DNA of 64,000 nt from Arcobacter acticola (GCF_013177675.1 NZ_CP042652.1:2480001-2544000), one strand, 5' to 3'; positions 24,439-41,740 are shown, counted from the stretch's first letter. Program-made: numbers and translations. Notes: generated by a model not told the origin, from the sequence alone.

Positions 24439-24464
24439 AATAAGCCCTATAAAATGGGCTTATT
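24439..24464 (-). terminator. Hairpin 3' of the YciI-like gene
   Basis: AATAAGCCC (24439-24447) and GGGCTTATT (24456-24464) form a perfect 9-bp stem with an 8-base loop, 12 bases after the stop codon. Downstream on minus the sequence is ACTACTTTT, a weak T tract. Confidence 0.6.
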
Positions 24465-24475
24465 TGATGAATTAT

Positions 24476-24763
24476 TTATTTTTTTGGGAGTAATTTCATT
24501 GGAACGATCTGGAATTCATCCATGTTCCATACATTATTTTTTACATAAGGTTCATTTTCTAACCACTCATCTAATTCTTCATCTGTTTCAAAATCTATAA
24601 AAAGTGTAGATCCTACCATTACATCATCTTCTATTAATGCACCTGCGTTTATTATTTTACCTTCAGCCATAAGTTTTCTTGCACCTTCAATGTGTGCTTC
24701 TCTTGATTCTAATCTTCTTTCTAGTGCGTTTTCATTGTCATAAGCGATAACTAAATATTGCAT
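24476..24763 (-). CDS. YciI-family protein
   Basis: The 95-residue protein has the YCII fold pattern: MQYLVIAYDNENALERRLESREAHIEGA at the start, then the G-K-I-x-x-A-G-A-L core and EPYVKNNVWNMDEFQIVPM at the end. YciI-like proteins form small ferredoxin-like dimers with a conserved His/Asp pair and are of uncertain enzymatic role. AAAGGAATATAA precedes the ATG. It is the first core-chromosome gene to the right of the integrase, so it marks the island border. Confidence 0.8.
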   Translation of the reverse strand: MQYLVIAYDNENALERRLESREAHIEGARKLMAEGKIINAGALIEDDVMVGSTLFIDFETDEELDEWLENEPYVKNNVWNMDEFQIVPMKLLPKK

Positions 24764-24827
24764 TTATATTCCTTTTTATTTAATTCTAGCATTTTAGCAT
24801 AAAAATTTAGTTACAAAATTTAAATTA

Positions 24828-25211
24828 TTAAAAACCAATTGCGAATAAAAATGTTAAAGGATAAATTACTAAGTTCATATATCTAAAAACTAGATTCATA
24901 TTAATATTCATTGGAATTAATTCATTGATTTCTTTACCACTTGAAAGTTTTTGCATTAAAGTTAATTTAAAACTTATATCTAGGAATTTAATTACTAAAA
25001 TTGAACTCATCCAGAAAGTAAAATTATTAAGGTAAAAAGATAAAAATATTGTATAAAAAAATGTTGTGTGTAATAAAAAATATAAAATTATATTTTTATT
25101 AAAAATTGAGAAGTTATTATTAATCAAACCATACAAAGTATCAGATTTTTGCCATGTTGATTCAAAAAACTCAAGAGCAACAAAGATTAAAAATAAAAGT
25201 AGGATTGTCAT
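24828..25211 (-). CDS. Membrane protein of unknown function
   Basis: The 127-residue protein has about four membrane segments: ILLLFLIFVALEFF, a second at 40-60 (IILYFLLHTTFFYTIFLSFYL), a third at about 66-80, and YMNLVIYPLTFLFAIGF at the end. No motif suggests a substrate. It follows rpoC on the same strand after 51 bases, beyond a strong hairpin, and precedes the YciI-like gene. No clear ribosome binding site is seen. Confidence 0.65.
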   Translation of the reverse strand: MTILLLFLIFVALEFFESTWQKSDTLYGLINNNFSIFNKNIILYFLLHTTFFYTIFLSFYLNNFTFWMSSILVIKFLDISFKLTLMQKLSSGKEINELIPMNINMNLVFRYMNLVIYPLTFLFAIGF

Positions 25212-25228
25212 ATTATATAAAGAAGTAT

Positions 25229-25260
25229 TTAAACAATAGAGCCAAAGCTCTATTGTTTAA
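25229..25260 (-). terminator. Hairpin after rpoC
   Basis: TTAAACAATAGAGC (25229-25242) and GCTCTATTGTTTAA (25247-25260) are perfect 14-bp inverted repeats with a CAAA loop, directly after the rpoC stop codon. The T content after it is modest, so termination may be partial. Confidence 0.6.
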
Positions 25261-25262
25261 GA

Positions 25263-33948
<8,686 letters not shown>

Positions 33949-34050
33949 TTAAGTTTTGCTTTTTATATTTCTATAAAGCACAAAAGCATCCATAAAGGAT
34001 AGGGTTGAAATTTCATAAAATTTTAACCTTAGCCCTCAAAGATGCTGTTC

Positions 34051-34076
34051 TTATACAAGGCCAAAGCCTTGTATAA
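34051..34076 (-). terminator. Hairpin between rplL and rpoB (attenuator candidate)
   Basis: TTATACAAGGC (34051-34061) and GCCTTGTATAA (34066-34076) pair perfectly with a 4-5 base loop, 20 bases after the rplL stop. There is no T run after it on minus, so partial termination or RNA processing is more likely than full stop. Confidence 0.55.
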
Positions 34077-34096
34077 CAGTCATAATTAGCGAGTAA

Positions 34097-34468
34097 TTAT
34101 TTAATTTCTACTTTTGCACCAGCAGCTTCTAGAGCAGCTTTTGCAGCTTCAGCATCTTCTTTTGAGATACCTTCTTTAATTGTTGAAGGAGTTTCTTCAG
34201 CAGCAGATTTAGCTTCTTTTAAACCTAAACCAGTTAATGCTCTAATTTCTTTAATAACATTAATTTTTTTGTCACCTGCATCTAAGATAACAACATCAAA
34301 TTCAGTTTTTTCTTCAGCAGCTTCAACAGCAGCAACTGCTCCACCAGCCATAGCTACAGGTTGTGCAGATACACCAAATTTTTCTTCAAATTCTTTTACT
34401 AGTTCTGATAATTCTAATACTGATAAACCAGAGATAAATTCTAAAACGTCTTCTTTAGAAATTGCCAT
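34097..34468 (-). CDS. rplL: Ribosomal protein bL12 (L7/L12)
   Basis: This acidic, Ala- and Glu-rich protein has 123 residues. The N-terminal dimer domain ([33 protein letters not shown]), a flexible hinge rich in Ala and the C-terminal domain with [25 protein letters not shown] and [20 protein letters not shown] are all present. Several copies bind L10 to form the ribosomal stalk that recruits translation factors. AAGGAATATGAA precedes the ATG. It follows rplJ in the usual order. Confidence 0.97.
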   Translation of the reverse strand: MAISKEDVLEFISGLSVLELSELVKEFEEKFGVSAQPVAMAGGAVAAVEAAEEKTEFDVVILDAGDKKINVIKEIRALTGLGLKEAKSAAEETPSTIKEGISKEDAEAAKAALEAAGAKVEIK

Positions 34469-34520
34469 TTCATATTCCTTATAATTTTTATTTTTAATAT
34501 ATTAATTGCTTAAATAATAA

Positions 34521-35009
34521 TTAAGCTGCCTCTTCTTCTTTTTTTCTTCTAAGTGCATCAAGACCAATAGTAAAGTTTCTAACTGGTGCCATCCATACAG
34601 ATGCAAGCATTCCAAGAAGTTCTTCTCTAGATGGTAATTTAGCGAATGCATTAACTCTAGCAGCGTCAGCAATTTCACCTTCAATGATACCAGATTTAAT
34701 AGTAAATTTTTCTTTGTTAGCAGATGCAAACTTATCAGCTACTTTACAAGCTGAAATTTGATCTTCCGACCATAAGAAAATATTTGTACCACTTAATTCG
34801 ATATCACCTAATTCAGCATTCTTAGCAGCTACTGTTACTAAAGTATTTTTAGCAACTTGTACTTTTGTATTATTAGCTCTTGCTTCATTTCTTAAAGATT
34901 CTAATTCTTTATGAGTAAGACCTTTGTAATCACATACTACAACCGCTAAAGATTGTTTGAATTCAGATGTTAAAAAATTAACAATTTCTGATTTTTGTTG
35001 TTTAGTCAT
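34521..35009 (-). CDS. rplJ: Ribosomal protein uL10
   Basis: This is the 162-residue stalk base protein. The rRNA-binding domain starts MTKQQKSEIVNFLTSEFKQSLAVVVCDYKGLTHKELE, and KVAKNTL-type and IFLWSEDQISACKVADKF segments follow. The C-terminal helix (FTIGLDALRRKKEEE) is the L12 docking site. GGGAGGAG, the strongest ribosome binding site in the window, precedes the ATG at the end of a structured leader that is probably the L10-L12 autoregulation site. Confidence 0.96.
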   Translation of the reverse strand: MTKQQKSEIVNFLTSEFKQSLAVVVCDYKGLTHKELESLRNEARANNTKVQVAKNTLVTVAAKNAELGDIELSGTNIFLWSEDQISACKVADKFASANKEKFTIKSGIIEGEIADAARVNAFAKLPSREELLGMLASVWMAPVRNFTIGLDALRRKKEEEAA

Positions 35010-35100
35010 ATATTTCTCCTCCCTTCAAAACATCGACTTAGGCGGGACTTACAAGAAACGGAGGTGTCTCTTACCAGCTGTCTTCAGTTTTATTTCAGTG
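35010..35100 (-). promoter_or_regulatory. L10 leader (autoregulation of rplJ-rplL)
   Basis: The 90 bases before rplJ are much less AT-rich than other gaps and include GAAGACAGCTGG, AAGAGACACCTCCG and TAAGTCCCGCCTAAGTCG before the GGGAGGAG site. Leader position, conservation-like composition and known biology (L10 with L12 binds its own mRNA leader) support this call. The exact fold was not computed. Confidence 0.6.
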
Positions 35101-35114
35101 CTTTGAATAACACT

Positions 35115-35144
35115 CAATAATAAAGAAGAAATTCTTCATTATTG
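35115..35144 (-). promoter_or_regulatory. Hairpin in rplA-rplJ gap
   Basis: CAATAATAAAGAA (35115-35127) and TTCTTCATTATTG (35132-35144) pair at 12 of 13 positions around four bases. It lies about 30 bases after rplA, upstream of the L10 leader, and has no T run, so it may be a processing or pausing site. Confidence 0.45.
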
Positions 35145-35173
35145 AATGCTAAAAAAATTAGATAAGGTAAACC

Positions 35174-35872
35174 TTATCTAATTTCCATTAATTCCATATT
35201 ATCTAAAATAATTGATGGACTCATTGTTAACGATATAGCTGCATTAGTAATATATCTACCTTTTGCAGTTGAAGGTTTTGCTTTATTAATAGCTGAGATA
35301 AACGCCGCAGCATTTTCTTGAATTGCTTCAGCAGAAAAAGAAACTTTTCCGATTCCAGCTTGCATATTACCTTTTTTATCAACTCTATATGTAACTTGTC
35401 CACCTTTAGCATCTGTAACAGCTTTTGTAACGTCCATTGTTACTGTTCCAGTTTTAGGATTTGGCATTAAACCTTTTGGTCCTAAAATTCTACCTACTTT
35501 TCCTACAATTCCCATACAATCAGGAGTTGCAACTAAAACATCAAAATTGATATTTCCAGCTTGGATAGCTTCAGCTAAATCGTCATTTCCAACAATGTCA
35601 GCACCTGCTGCTTTTGCTTCGTCCATTTTTAAACCTTTAGCAAATACTGCAACTCTTACAGTTTTACCAGTTCCATTTGGAAGTACAACAGCACCTCTAA
35701 TCATTTGGTCTGCATGTCTTGGATCAACATTTAAGTTAAGTGCAATTTCTACACTTTCGTCAAATTTAGCTGATTTTAATTCTTTTACACTTACACAAGC
35801 ATCAGCTAATGAGTATTTTCTATTCTCAATTTTTTCTGTTAATGCTTTATATCTTTTTGAAACTTTTGCCAT
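35174..35872 (-). CDS. rplA: Ribosomal protein uL1
   Basis: The 232-residue protein has the two-domain L1 pattern: [55 protein letters not shown] at the start, then [14 protein letters not shown] in domain II and the closing [10 protein letters not shown]-type region. L1 binds 23S rRNA at the mobile stalk and represses its own operon by binding the mRNA. CGGAGATAATA precedes the ATG. It follows rplK after 75 bases that include a small hairpin. Confidence 0.97.
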   Translation of the reverse strand: MAKVSKRYKALTEKIENRKYSLADACVSVKELKSAKFDESVEIALNLNVDPRHADQMIRGAVVLPNGTGKTVRVAVFAKGLKMDEAKAAGADIVGNDDLAEAIQAGNINFDVLVATPDCMGIVGKVGRILGPKGLMPNPKTGTVTMDVTKAVTDAKGGQVTYRVDKKGNMQAGIGKVSFSAEAIQENAAAFISAINKAKPSTAKGRYITNAAISLTMSPSIILDNMELMEIR

Positions 35873-35900
35873 TATTATCTCCGCAATTATATTATTTTGC

Positions 35901-35926
35901 TACCGCCATTATTAAGTCTGGTGGTA
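35901..35926 (-). promoter_or_regulatory. Hairpin between rplK and rplA
   Basis: TACCGCCA (35901-35908) and TGGTGGTA (35919-35926) pair with one G-T wobble on the minus strand. A role in L1 feedback or mRNA processing is possible, but the motif was not matched to a known L1 site. Confidence 0.35.
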
Positions 35927-35947
35927 AGACTCTCTTAAAACAGAATA

Positions 35948-36373
35948 TTATAATTCTGTTTCAATACCAATTGATCTAGCTGAACCAGCAACAATTCTTG
36001 CAGCCGCTTCTTTATCGTCTGTATTTAAATCTTTGATTTTCATAGCAACGATTTCCATAATTTGATCTCTAGATAATTTTCCAATTTTTTGTTTTAATGG
36101 ATTACTAGAACCTGATTTAATACCAGCAACTTTTTTAATTAAATCAGTCATTGGTGGTTGTTTTACTTCAAATGTAAAACTTTTATCCGTATAAACTGTA
36201 ATAACAACTGGTAATTTGAAACCAGCTTTATCTTTAGTTCTTTCGTTGAAAGCTTTACAAAACTCCATTATATTAACACCTCTTTGACCTAAAGCTGGTC
36301 CAACTGGTGGTGATGGGTTTGCAGCACCTGCAGGTATCTGTAATTTAAGTAACCCTTGAATTTTTTTAGCCAT
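35948..36373 (-). CDS. rplK: Ribosomal protein uL11
   Basis: The 141-residue protein has the conserved N-terminal segment [37 protein letters not shown] and the rRNA-binding C-terminal domain ([10 protein letters not shown] and [26 protein letters not shown]). L11 binds the GTPase-associated centre of 23S rRNA beside L10-L12. AAAGGAATAGC precedes the ATG. A long hairpin lies between nusG and this gene. Confidence 0.97.
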   Translation of the reverse strand: MAKKIQGLLKLQIPAGAANPSPPVGPALGQRGVNIMEFCKAFNERTKDKAGFKLPVVITVYTDKSFTFEVKQPPMTDLIKKVAGIKSGSSNPLKQKIGKLSRDQIMEIVAMKIKDLNTDDKEAAARIVAGSARSIGIETEL

Positions 36374-36405
36374 GCTATTCCTTTAACAATTTTTTAATGA
36401 TTAGA

Positions 36406-36452
36406 CATTAGGCAAGAAAACTATAACAAGAAGCTAGTTTTTTTGCCTAATG
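36406..36452 (-). promoter_or_regulatory. Long hairpin in the nusG-rplK gap
   Basis: CATTAGGCAAGAAAACT (36406-36422) and AGTTTTTTTGCCTAATG (36436-36452) pair at 16 of 17 positions with a 13-base loop. It starts about 20 bases after nusG and ends 33 bases before rplK. It may be the L1-responsive leader, an attenuator or an RNase III site. Confidence 0.5.
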
Positions 36453-36470
36453 CCTAAAATTATTATAAAA

Positions 36471-36998
36471 TCAAACTACTCTTTCTACTTGAGTATAAGA
36501 GATTTCAACTGGAGTATTTCTTCCAAAAATTGAAACATTTAATTTTAATAAACCTGAAACCATATCAAAATCTTCTACTAAACCATTAAAGTTAGAAAAT
36601 GGCCCTTCATTGATTCTTACCATTTCACCTTCGTCAAATGAAACTTTTGGTTTTGCTGCTGCTCTATTTTTAACTTTTTCTAATATTAAGTTAATATCTT
36701 TATCAGATAAGGCAGTTGGTTTTTTTGATTCACCGATAAATCTTCCAACTTTTGGCATTGATTGAATTCTATGCCATAAACCTGTGTCTAATTCAATTTT
36801 TGCAAATGCATATGCAGGATATAAAGGTCTTTCTACAATAGACTTTTTACCTTTTTTAATTTCAATTAAATCTTCAGTTGGAACTAAAACCTCTGCAATT
36901 CTACCATCTGCCATTTCTTCAGCTAATTGGATTAAAGCTCTTTTTACAGATAATTCACTTCCTGAATAAGTTTGTATTGCATACCATTTATGTGCCAT
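36471..36998 (-). CDS. nusG: Transcription antitermination factor NusG
   Basis: The 175-residue protein has the NGN domain (KWYAIQTYSGSELSVKRALIQLAEEMADG, with LYPAYAFAKIEL and MPKVGRFIGES) and the C-terminal KOW domain (GEMVRINEGPFSNFNGLVEDFD). NusG rides on RNA polymerase, reduces pausing and links it to Rho or the ribosome. AAGGAAACATATTT lies before the ATG. secE is 12 bases upstream, the standard pair. Confidence 0.97.
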   Translation of the reverse strand: MAHKWYAIQTYSGSELSVKRALIQLAEEMADGRIAEVLVPTEDLIEIKKGKKSIVERPLYPAYAFAKIELDTGLWHRIQSMPKVGRFIGESKKPTALSDKDINLILEKVKNRAAAKPKVSFDEGEMVRINEGPFSNFNGLVEDFDMVSGLLKLNVSIFGRNTPVEISYTQVERVV

Positions 36999-37010
36999 AA
37001 ATATGTTTCC

Positions 37011-37193
37011 TTAATTAATTATTGAAGATAAGCTTAACGACATAATTCCATCAATTAAAGCTAAAAAAAGTGTAATAACAGTAACAACTATAAACACAGA
37101 TAAATATGCAGATCTGATTTGTTCCTTAATTGGAAAAATAACTTTTAATAATTCTGATTTAGCATTTGTGTAATAACTTTGTAATTTACTCAC
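37011..37193 (-). CDS. secE: Protein translocase subunit SecE
   Basis: This 60-residue protein has one membrane segment (SVFIVVTVITLFLALIDGIMS) after the amphipathic helix with the typical SELLKVIFPIKEQIRSAYL pattern. SecE clamps SecY in the translocon. The start codon is GTG with CGGAGTCAATA before it. It lies between tRNA-Trp and nusG, the common arrangement. Confidence 0.95.
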   Translation of the reverse strand: MSKLQSYYTNAKSELLKVIFPIKEQIRSAYLSVFIVVTVITLFLALIDGIMSLSLSSIIN

Positions 37194-37276
37194 TATTGAC
37201 TCCGATTTTTGATTGCTGTTGAAAATCTTATAAATTCTTTCAAAAAAAGTGAGGACTTCTTTTAAAAAAATTCAAG

Positions 37277-37352
37277 TGGCAGGCCAGGAGGGACTCGAAC
37301 CCACAACCATCGGATTTGGAATCCGGCGCTCTACCGTTGGAGCTACTGACCT
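37277..37352 (-). tRNA. trnW: tRNA-Trp (CCA)
   Basis: The 76-base cloverleaf has a 7-bp acceptor stem (AGGTCAG with CTGGCCT), anticodon loop TTCCAAA with CCA as anticodon, T-arm GGGTTCGAGTCCC and an encoded 3' CCA. It lies between rpmG and secE. Confidence 0.96.
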
Positions 37353-37366
37353 ACTTATAATTTTTT

Positions 37367-37398
37367 AAAAAAGAACTTGTGGACTTAACCACAAGTTC
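37367..37398 (-). terminator. Intrinsic terminator after rpmG
   Basis: GAACTTGTGG (37373-37382) and CCACAAGTTC (37389-37398) form a perfect 10-bp stem with a 6-base loop, followed on minus by six T. It separates tuf-rpmG from tRNA-Trp and the secE-nusG genes. Confidence 0.8.
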
Positions 37399-37404
37399 AA
37401 AATA

Positions 37405-37572
37405 TTACGATTTTAATTTAACTTCTTTGTGTAAAGTATGTTTTTTTAATTTCGGGCTATATTTTTTTACTTCAAACTTTTCAGTATGAGTTTTTGGATT
37501 TTTCCAAGTAGTATAGTTAATATCACCATTCTCTTGGCATTTTAATCCGATTTTTATTCTAATGTTTGCCAT
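37405..37572 (-). CDS. rpmG: Ribosomal protein bL33
   Basis: The 55-residue protein has the L33 pattern: [20 protein letters not shown], then [20 protein letters not shown] and a basic end. The paired Cys motifs of the zinc-binding form are absent; only C12 is present, so it is the zinc-independent form. It starts 9 bases after tuf and ends just before a terminator. Confidence 0.95.
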   Translation of the reverse strand: MANIRIKIGLKCQENGDINYTTWKNPKTHTEKFEVKKYSPKLKKHTLHKEVKLKS

Positions 37573-37581
37573 TATAAATCC

Positions 37582-38790
37582 TTATTCAATGATTTCAGCA
37601 ACAACTCCAGCACCTACAGTTCTACCACCTTCTCTAATAGCAAACTTTGTACCTTTGTCTAGAGCGATTGGAGCAACTAATTCAACTGTCATTTCTACGT
37701 TATCACCTGGCATAACCATTTCAGTACCTTCAGGTAATGTACAAGAACCAGTAACGTCTGTAGTTCTTACATAGAATTGTGGTCTATATCCTGAGAAGAA
37801 TGGAGTATGTCTACCACCTTCCTCTTTAGAAAGAATATACACTTCGCATCTAAATTTAGTATGTGGAGTAATAGTTTTAGGTTTACATAAAACTTGTCCT
37901 CTCTCTACGTCTTCTTTTTTGATACCTCTTAAAAGAACACCACAGTTATCACCAGCTTGACCTTGATCCATTTCTTTTCTAAACATCTCAACACCTGTTA
38001 CAGTAGTTGTTTTAGTGTCAGAGAATCCAACGATTTCAATAGTCTCACCAACTTTGATAGTACCTTTTTCAATTCTACCAGTTACAACAGTTCCTCTTCC
38101 TGAGATAGAGAAAACATCTTCTACAGGCATTAAGAAATCTTGATCAACATCTCTTTGTGGAGTTGGGATATAAGAATCTACTGCATCCATTAATGCAATA
38201 ATTTTTTCTCCCCATGGTCCAACAGCACCAGCTTTTGCTTCTTCTAATGCTCTAAAAGCAGAACCAGCAACAACAGGAGTATCATCACCTGGGAAATCGT
38301 AAGTAGATAATAATTCTCTAACTTCCATTTCAACTAATTCTAACATTTCGTCTTTGTCTTCGTCATCTAATTGATCTTCTTTATTTAAGAAAACAACGAT
38401 GTAAGGAACACCTACTTGTTTAGAAAGTAAGATGTGCTCTCTAGTTTGAGCCATAGGACCATCAGTTGCAGCAATAACAATAATAGCACCGTCCATTTGT
38501 GCAGCACCTGTAATCATGTTTTTAACATAATCCGCGTGACCTGGACAATCTACGTGAGCGTAATGTCTATTTTTTGTTTCATACTCAATATGAGAAGTAG
38601 CAATAGTAATTCCTCTTTCTCTTTCTTCTGGTGCATTATCGATTTGATCGTAATCCATCATCGCTCCACCATCTCTTACAGATAATACTGCAGAAATAGC
38701 AGCAGTTAATGTAGTTTTACCGTGGTCAACGTGTCCGATTGTTCCGATGTTAACGTGTGGTTTGTTTCTTGAAAATTTTTCTTTTGCCAT
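37582..38790 (-). CDS. tuf: Elongation factor Tu
   Basis: The 402-residue protein has GHVDHGKT (G1), RGITI (G2), [12 protein letters not shown] (G3), the [11 protein letters not shown] region (G4) and SAFRALE (G5), then the two beta-barrel domains ending VVAEIIE. It delivers aminoacyl-tRNA to the ribosome. The G4 motif reads NKED, where NKCD/NKxD is normal. AGAAGGGGAATTCT precedes the ATG. A stable stem-loop lies in the leader, and a TATAAT box about 115 bases upstream gives it its own promoter. Confidence 0.98.
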   Translation of the reverse strand: MAKEKFSRNKPHVNIGTIGHVDHGKTTLTAAISAVLSVRDGGAMMDYDQIDNAPEERERGITIATSHIEYETKNRHYAHVDCPGHADYVKNMITGAAQMDGAIIVIAATDGPMAQTREHILLSKQVGVPYIVVFLNKEDQLDDEDKDEMLELVEMEVRELLSTYDFPGDDTPVVAGSAFRALEEAKAGAVGPWGEKIIALMDAVDSYIPTPQRDVDQDFLMPVEDVFSISGRGTVVTGRIEKGTIKVGETIEIVGFSDTKTTTVTGVEMFRKEMDQGQAGDNCGVLLRGIKKEDVERGQVLCKPKTITPHTKFRCEVYILSKEEGGRHTPFFSGYRPQFYVRTTDVTGSCTLPEGTEMVMPGDNVEMTVELVAPIALDKGTKFAIREGGRTVGAGVVAEIIE

Positions 38791-38819
38791 AGAATTCCCC
38801 TTCTAAATTTTGGTTATTG

Positions 38820-38862
38820 CCCTCTGAGTAGATAAGCCCATTTGGCTTCTCTATTCAGAGGG
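38820..38862 (-). promoter_or_regulatory. Stem-loop in tuf leader
   Basis: CCCTCTGAGTAGA (38820-38832) and TCTATTCAGAGGG (38850-38862) pair along 13 positions with one wobble. It lies 30-72 bases before the tuf start and may stabilise the mRNA or regulate translation. Confidence 0.5.
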
Positions 38863-38904
38863 GATTTAAATTATGTTTAATTGCACAATTTTATTGTGAT
38901 GCGT

Positions 38905-38910
38905 ATTATA
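38905..38910 (-). promoter_or_regulatory. tuf promoter (-10 box)
   Basis: TATAAT on the minus strand lies downstream of the tRNA-Gly terminator and about 115 bases before tuf. No good -35 box is seen, as is common in Campylobacterota, where promoters rely on an extended -10 and AT-rich periodic DNA. Confidence 0.5.
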
Positions 38911-38944
38911 TTTAAAAAATACTGAAAAAAAACTTTAATGGGAG

Positions 38945-38987
38945 TAATAAATAAAAAGAGTTACAAAATAATTTGCGTTTATAACTC
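38945..38987 (-). terminator. Terminator after the tRNA array
   Basis: GAGTTA (38958-38963) and TAACTC (38982-38987) form a stem, followed on minus by TTTTTATTTATT. An outer GGGAG/CTCCC pair can extend it. It ends the Phe-Thr-Tyr-Gly tRNA transcript before tuf. Confidence 0.55.
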
Positions 38988-39012
38988 AGCTCCCAGTAAT
39001 CAATAAATAAAA

Positions 39013-39089
39013 TGGAGCGGGAGACGAGACTCGAACTCGCGACAGTCTGCTTGGAAGGCAGAAGCTCTAGCCAACTGAGCTACTCCCGC
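39013..39089 (-). tRNA. trnG: tRNA-Gly (TCC)
   Basis: The 77-base cloverleaf has acceptor GCGGGAG with CTCCCGC, anticodon TCC in loop CTTCCAA, GAGTTCGAGTC in the T-arm and an encoded CCA. It is the last gene of a four-tRNA array before tuf. Confidence 0.96.
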
Positions 39090-39099
39090 AACATTTGCG

Positions 39100-39184
39100 T
39101 GGTGGTGAGAGAAGGATTCGAACCTTCGAAGCCGTAGGCGGCGGATTTACAGTCCGCAGGATTTGACCACTCTCCAACCTCACC
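39100..39184 (-). tRNA. trnY: tRNA-Tyr (GTA)
   Basis: The 85-base cloverleaf has a long variable arm (class II), acceptor GGTGAGG, anticodon GTA in CTGTAAA, T-arm GGTTCGAATCC and an encoded CCA. Confidence 0.96.
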
Positions 39185-39246
39185 GTTGAAAAATATTATT
39201 GTTCTGGTCAAGCGCTGTTCTTAAAAGATCACGCAGGACAAAAAAA

Positions 39247-39323
39247 TGGAGCTGGTGAAGGGAGTCGAACCCCCGACCTGCTGATTACAAATCAGCTGCT
39301 CTAGCCAACTGAGCTACACCAGC
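39247..39323 (-). tRNA. trnT: tRNA-Thr (TGT)
   Basis: The 77-base cloverleaf has acceptor GCTGGTG with CACCAGC, anticodon TGT in TTTGTAA, T-arm GGGTTCGACTCCC and an encoded CCA. Confidence 0.96.
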
Positions 39324-39336
39324 ATCCAATACAAAA

Positions 39337-39412
39337 TGGTGGTTCGAGACAGAATCGAACTGTCGACACAAGGATTTTCAATCCTTTGCTCTACCGACTG
39401 AGCTATCGAACC
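39337..39412 (-). tRNA. trnF: tRNA-Phe (GAA)
   Basis: The 76-base cloverleaf has acceptor GGTTCGA with TCGAACC, anticodon GAA in TTGAAAA, T-arm CAGTTCGATTCTG and an encoded CCA. It is the first tRNA of the array, 42 bases after murD. Confidence 0.96.
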
Positions 39413-39454
39413 AACGCAAATTGGAGTGAGATTATACAAGGTACTTTATTAAAA

Positions 39455-40627
39455 TTAACTTAAAGAGTTTACCAAATTTTTAAATTCATCTCCACGATGT
39501 GCATAAGATTTAAACTGATCCAACGATGCCGCTGCTGGAGACAATATTCCTATACTATTTATTGTTAAATTTTTATCCATTTTTTCAACTGCAATATTTA
39601 AATAAGTACAACTTTCTACTTTAATTTTATATTCATTACAATAATCTACTATTTTATTTGTATTTGAACCAATTGCATATACATATATATCTAAGTCTTT
39701 TATATTTTCAAACAATGGTTTTAAATTTGCACCTTTATCATCACCACCTAATATAATATGTATGTCATTATTTATATATGGAACAAGTGCATTAATTGTT
39801 GCATCCACATTTGTAGCTTTACTATCATCAATCCAGAGTCTATTTTTTTTATCTTTAAACTCTTCTACTTTATGTTTATCGATTATAAATTCATTTATTA
39901 AATCATAGTTTATTTCATCAAATACTATTTTTTGAACACACATAGCTAAAATTGCATCTAATAAAAAAGGTTCTTTAAATTTTATTTTTGATTTATCTAT
40001 TTTAAAGTACTCACATAAATCATCACTATTTTTATATGTTATTACTTGTGCATTTGTTTTTATATCTTTAAACTCTTCAGGAATGATTGCAATTTCATTT
40101 TCATTCATCAAAGTTAGTGGTTTTAATTTTGCATCTTGATACTCTTTAAATGAACCATGCCATGTAATATGATCTTCTGATATTGGAAGTAATAAATAAA
40201 TATTTGGTTTTGACTTATTTGTGTAATGTAAGGTAAATGAAGAAGTTTCTAAAATCCAAATAGGTGCTTTTTCATCCATTGACGAAAGTGGTATTCCAAT
40301 ATTTCCACCACATACTGAGTTATACTCTTTTAATAAGTGTTGACACATTTGTGTAGTAGTTGTTTTTCCGTTTGTTCCTGATATCCAAATTGAAAAAGGA
40401 ATTATATCTTCAAATAAATCATAGTCACTAACTACATTTTTTGAATTTAATACCATATTATTATAAGGAGGAATCCCAGGACTTACAACTGTTAATTCTT
40501 CACTTTGTAAATCGTAGTTTTCAAAATCTTTATCATCATATAATGTTGCATTTGGAAATTTATCTTTTAGGGCAAGGGCTGTAATACCTTTACCTAAGAT
40601 TCTGATTTTATCATTTTTTATAGTCAT
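39455..40627 (-). CDS. murD: UDP-N-acetylmuramoylalanine-D-glutamate ligase
   Basis: The 390-residue Mur ligase has the ATP-binding WISGTNGKTTTTQM loop at about 82-96, LEISEDH-type central motifs (LPISEDHITWHG) and the C-terminal DDSKATNVDATINAL segment typical of MurD. It adds D-glutamate to UDP-MurNAc-L-Ala in the cytoplasm. It is somewhat shorter than the roughly 440 residues of E. coli MurD, the usual size in Campylobacterota. It follows mraY by 9 bases, so the two are one operon. Confidence 0.93.
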   Translation of the reverse strand: MTIKNDKIRILGKGITALALKDKFPNATLYDDKDFENYDLQSEELTVVSPGIPPYNNMVLNSKNVVSDYDLFEDIIPFSIWISGTNGKTTTTQMCQHLLKEYNSVCGGNIGIPLSSMDEKAPIWILETSSFTLHYTNKSKPNIYLLLPISEDHITWHGSFKEYQDAKLKPLTLMNENEIAIIPEEFKDIKTNAQVITYKNSDDLCEYFKIDKSKIKFKEPFLLDAILAMCVQKIVFDEINYDLINEFIIDKHKVEEFKDKKNRLWIDDSKATNVDATINALVPYINNDIHIILGGDDKGANLKPLFENIKDLDIYVYAIGSNTNKIVDYCNEYKIKVESCTYLNIAVEKMDKNLTINSIGILSPAAASLDQFKSYAHRGDEFKNLVNSLS

Positions 40628-40636
40628 ATTTTTTCT

Positions 40637-41698
40637 TTATCTGATTTTTAAACTCAAGAGTGCAATTAGATTTGTCATAAAAGAGATAATCCAAAATCTT
40701 ACAATTATCTTATTTTCTTTCCAACCTTTTTGCTCAAAATGATGGTGAATAGGAGCCATTAAGAAAACTCTTTTTTGTCTTAATTTATAAGATCCAACTT
40801 GAAGTATCACTGATACTGTTTCAAGTACAAATATAAATCCAATAGCCAATAACAATAACTCTGATTTAGCAACAATTGCCATATATCCCATAAATGCACC
40901 AAGTGGTAAAGATCCTGAGTCTCCCATAAATATTTCAGCGGGATGTGAGTTAAACCATAAAAATGCGATTAAAGCTCCACAAATCGCTGTTCCCATGATT
41001 ACAAGTTCTCCAACATTTTGAATATTTGGTAATAATAAATATGATGAGAAAATAGCGTGTCCTGTTACATATACTAAAATAGATAAGGTAAAAAAAGCCA
41101 TAATAGATGGAACAGTAGCAAGGCCATCCAAACCATCTGTTAAGTTAACTGCATTTGAAGCAGCTACCATTACTACCATCCAAAATAAAATTCCATATAT
41201 ACCCATATTGAATAGTGAAAACTTATAAAAAGGAGTAAAAAGTTCTGTAGAATGTCCAAAGTAATATAACACAAATCCAACTAGTGCAGCTGCTAAAAAC
41301 TGTAAAATTAGTTTTGCTCTTGCACTTAAACCTGCATTGTTCTTTGCTTTTGATATTTTTGAATAATCATCTTGTATACCAATTAGTGAAAAAAGTGCTA
41401 AACATACTAATCCACCAACAACATAAAAGTTGCTTAATTTTGCAGTTAAAACAGTGGCAATAATAGTAGCAAAGATAAATACAACTCCACCCATTGTTGG
41501 AGTCCCTACTTTTGCCCTATGTGCTTCAGGTGCTAATTCATAAATCGGTTGTGATGCTTTTTTTGACCTTGCCCATTTAACGAACTTTGGCATTAAATAC
41601 ATTGTCAAAACAAATGCAATAAAGAAACTCATTCCAGCACGAACTGAAATATATTGAAAGATATTAATATCTAGATGTCTATATAACCAATAAAACAA
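40637..41698 (-). CDS. mraY: Phospho-N-acetylmuramoyl-pentapeptide transferase
   Basis: This 353-residue protein has about ten membrane segments. MraY signatures are [22 protein letters not shown], the [10 protein letters not shown] aspartate motif, [13 protein letters not shown] and [13 protein letters not shown]. It links UDP-MurNAc-pentapeptide to undecaprenyl phosphate, making lipid I in the inner membrane. The start is TTG with AAGG seven bases before it; no ATG fits the conserved N-terminus. It is divergent from gpmI. Confidence 0.95.
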   Translation of the reverse strand: MFYWLYRHLDINIFQYISVRAGMSFFIAFVLTMYLMPKFVKWARSKKASQPIYELAPEAHRAKVGTPTMGGVVFIFATIIATVLTAKLSNFYVVGGLVCLALFSLIGIQDDYSKISKAKNNAGLSARAKLILQFLAAALVGFVLYYFGHSTELFTPFYKFSLFNMGIYGILFWMVVMVAASNAVNLTDGLDGLATVPSIMAFFTLSILVYVTGHAIFSSYLLLPNIQNVGELVIMGTAICGALIAFLWFNSHPAEIFMGDSGSLPLGAFMGYMAIVAKSELLLLAIGFIFVLETVSVILQVGSYKLRQKRVFLMAPIHHHFEQKGWKENKIIVRFWIISFMTNLIALLSLKIR

Positions 41699-41717
41699 AC
41701 TTGAACCTTGATTTTGA

Positions 41718-41740
41718 TATAATTTGCGCGATTATATAAT
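41718..41740 (+). promoter_or_regulatory. gpmI promoter candidates
   Basis: Two TATAAT boxes, at 41718-41723 and 41735-41740, lie in the 68-base gap between mraY and gpmI. The first has TTGATTTTGA directly upstream. Either would give a leader of about 20-40 bases. Confidence 0.5.
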
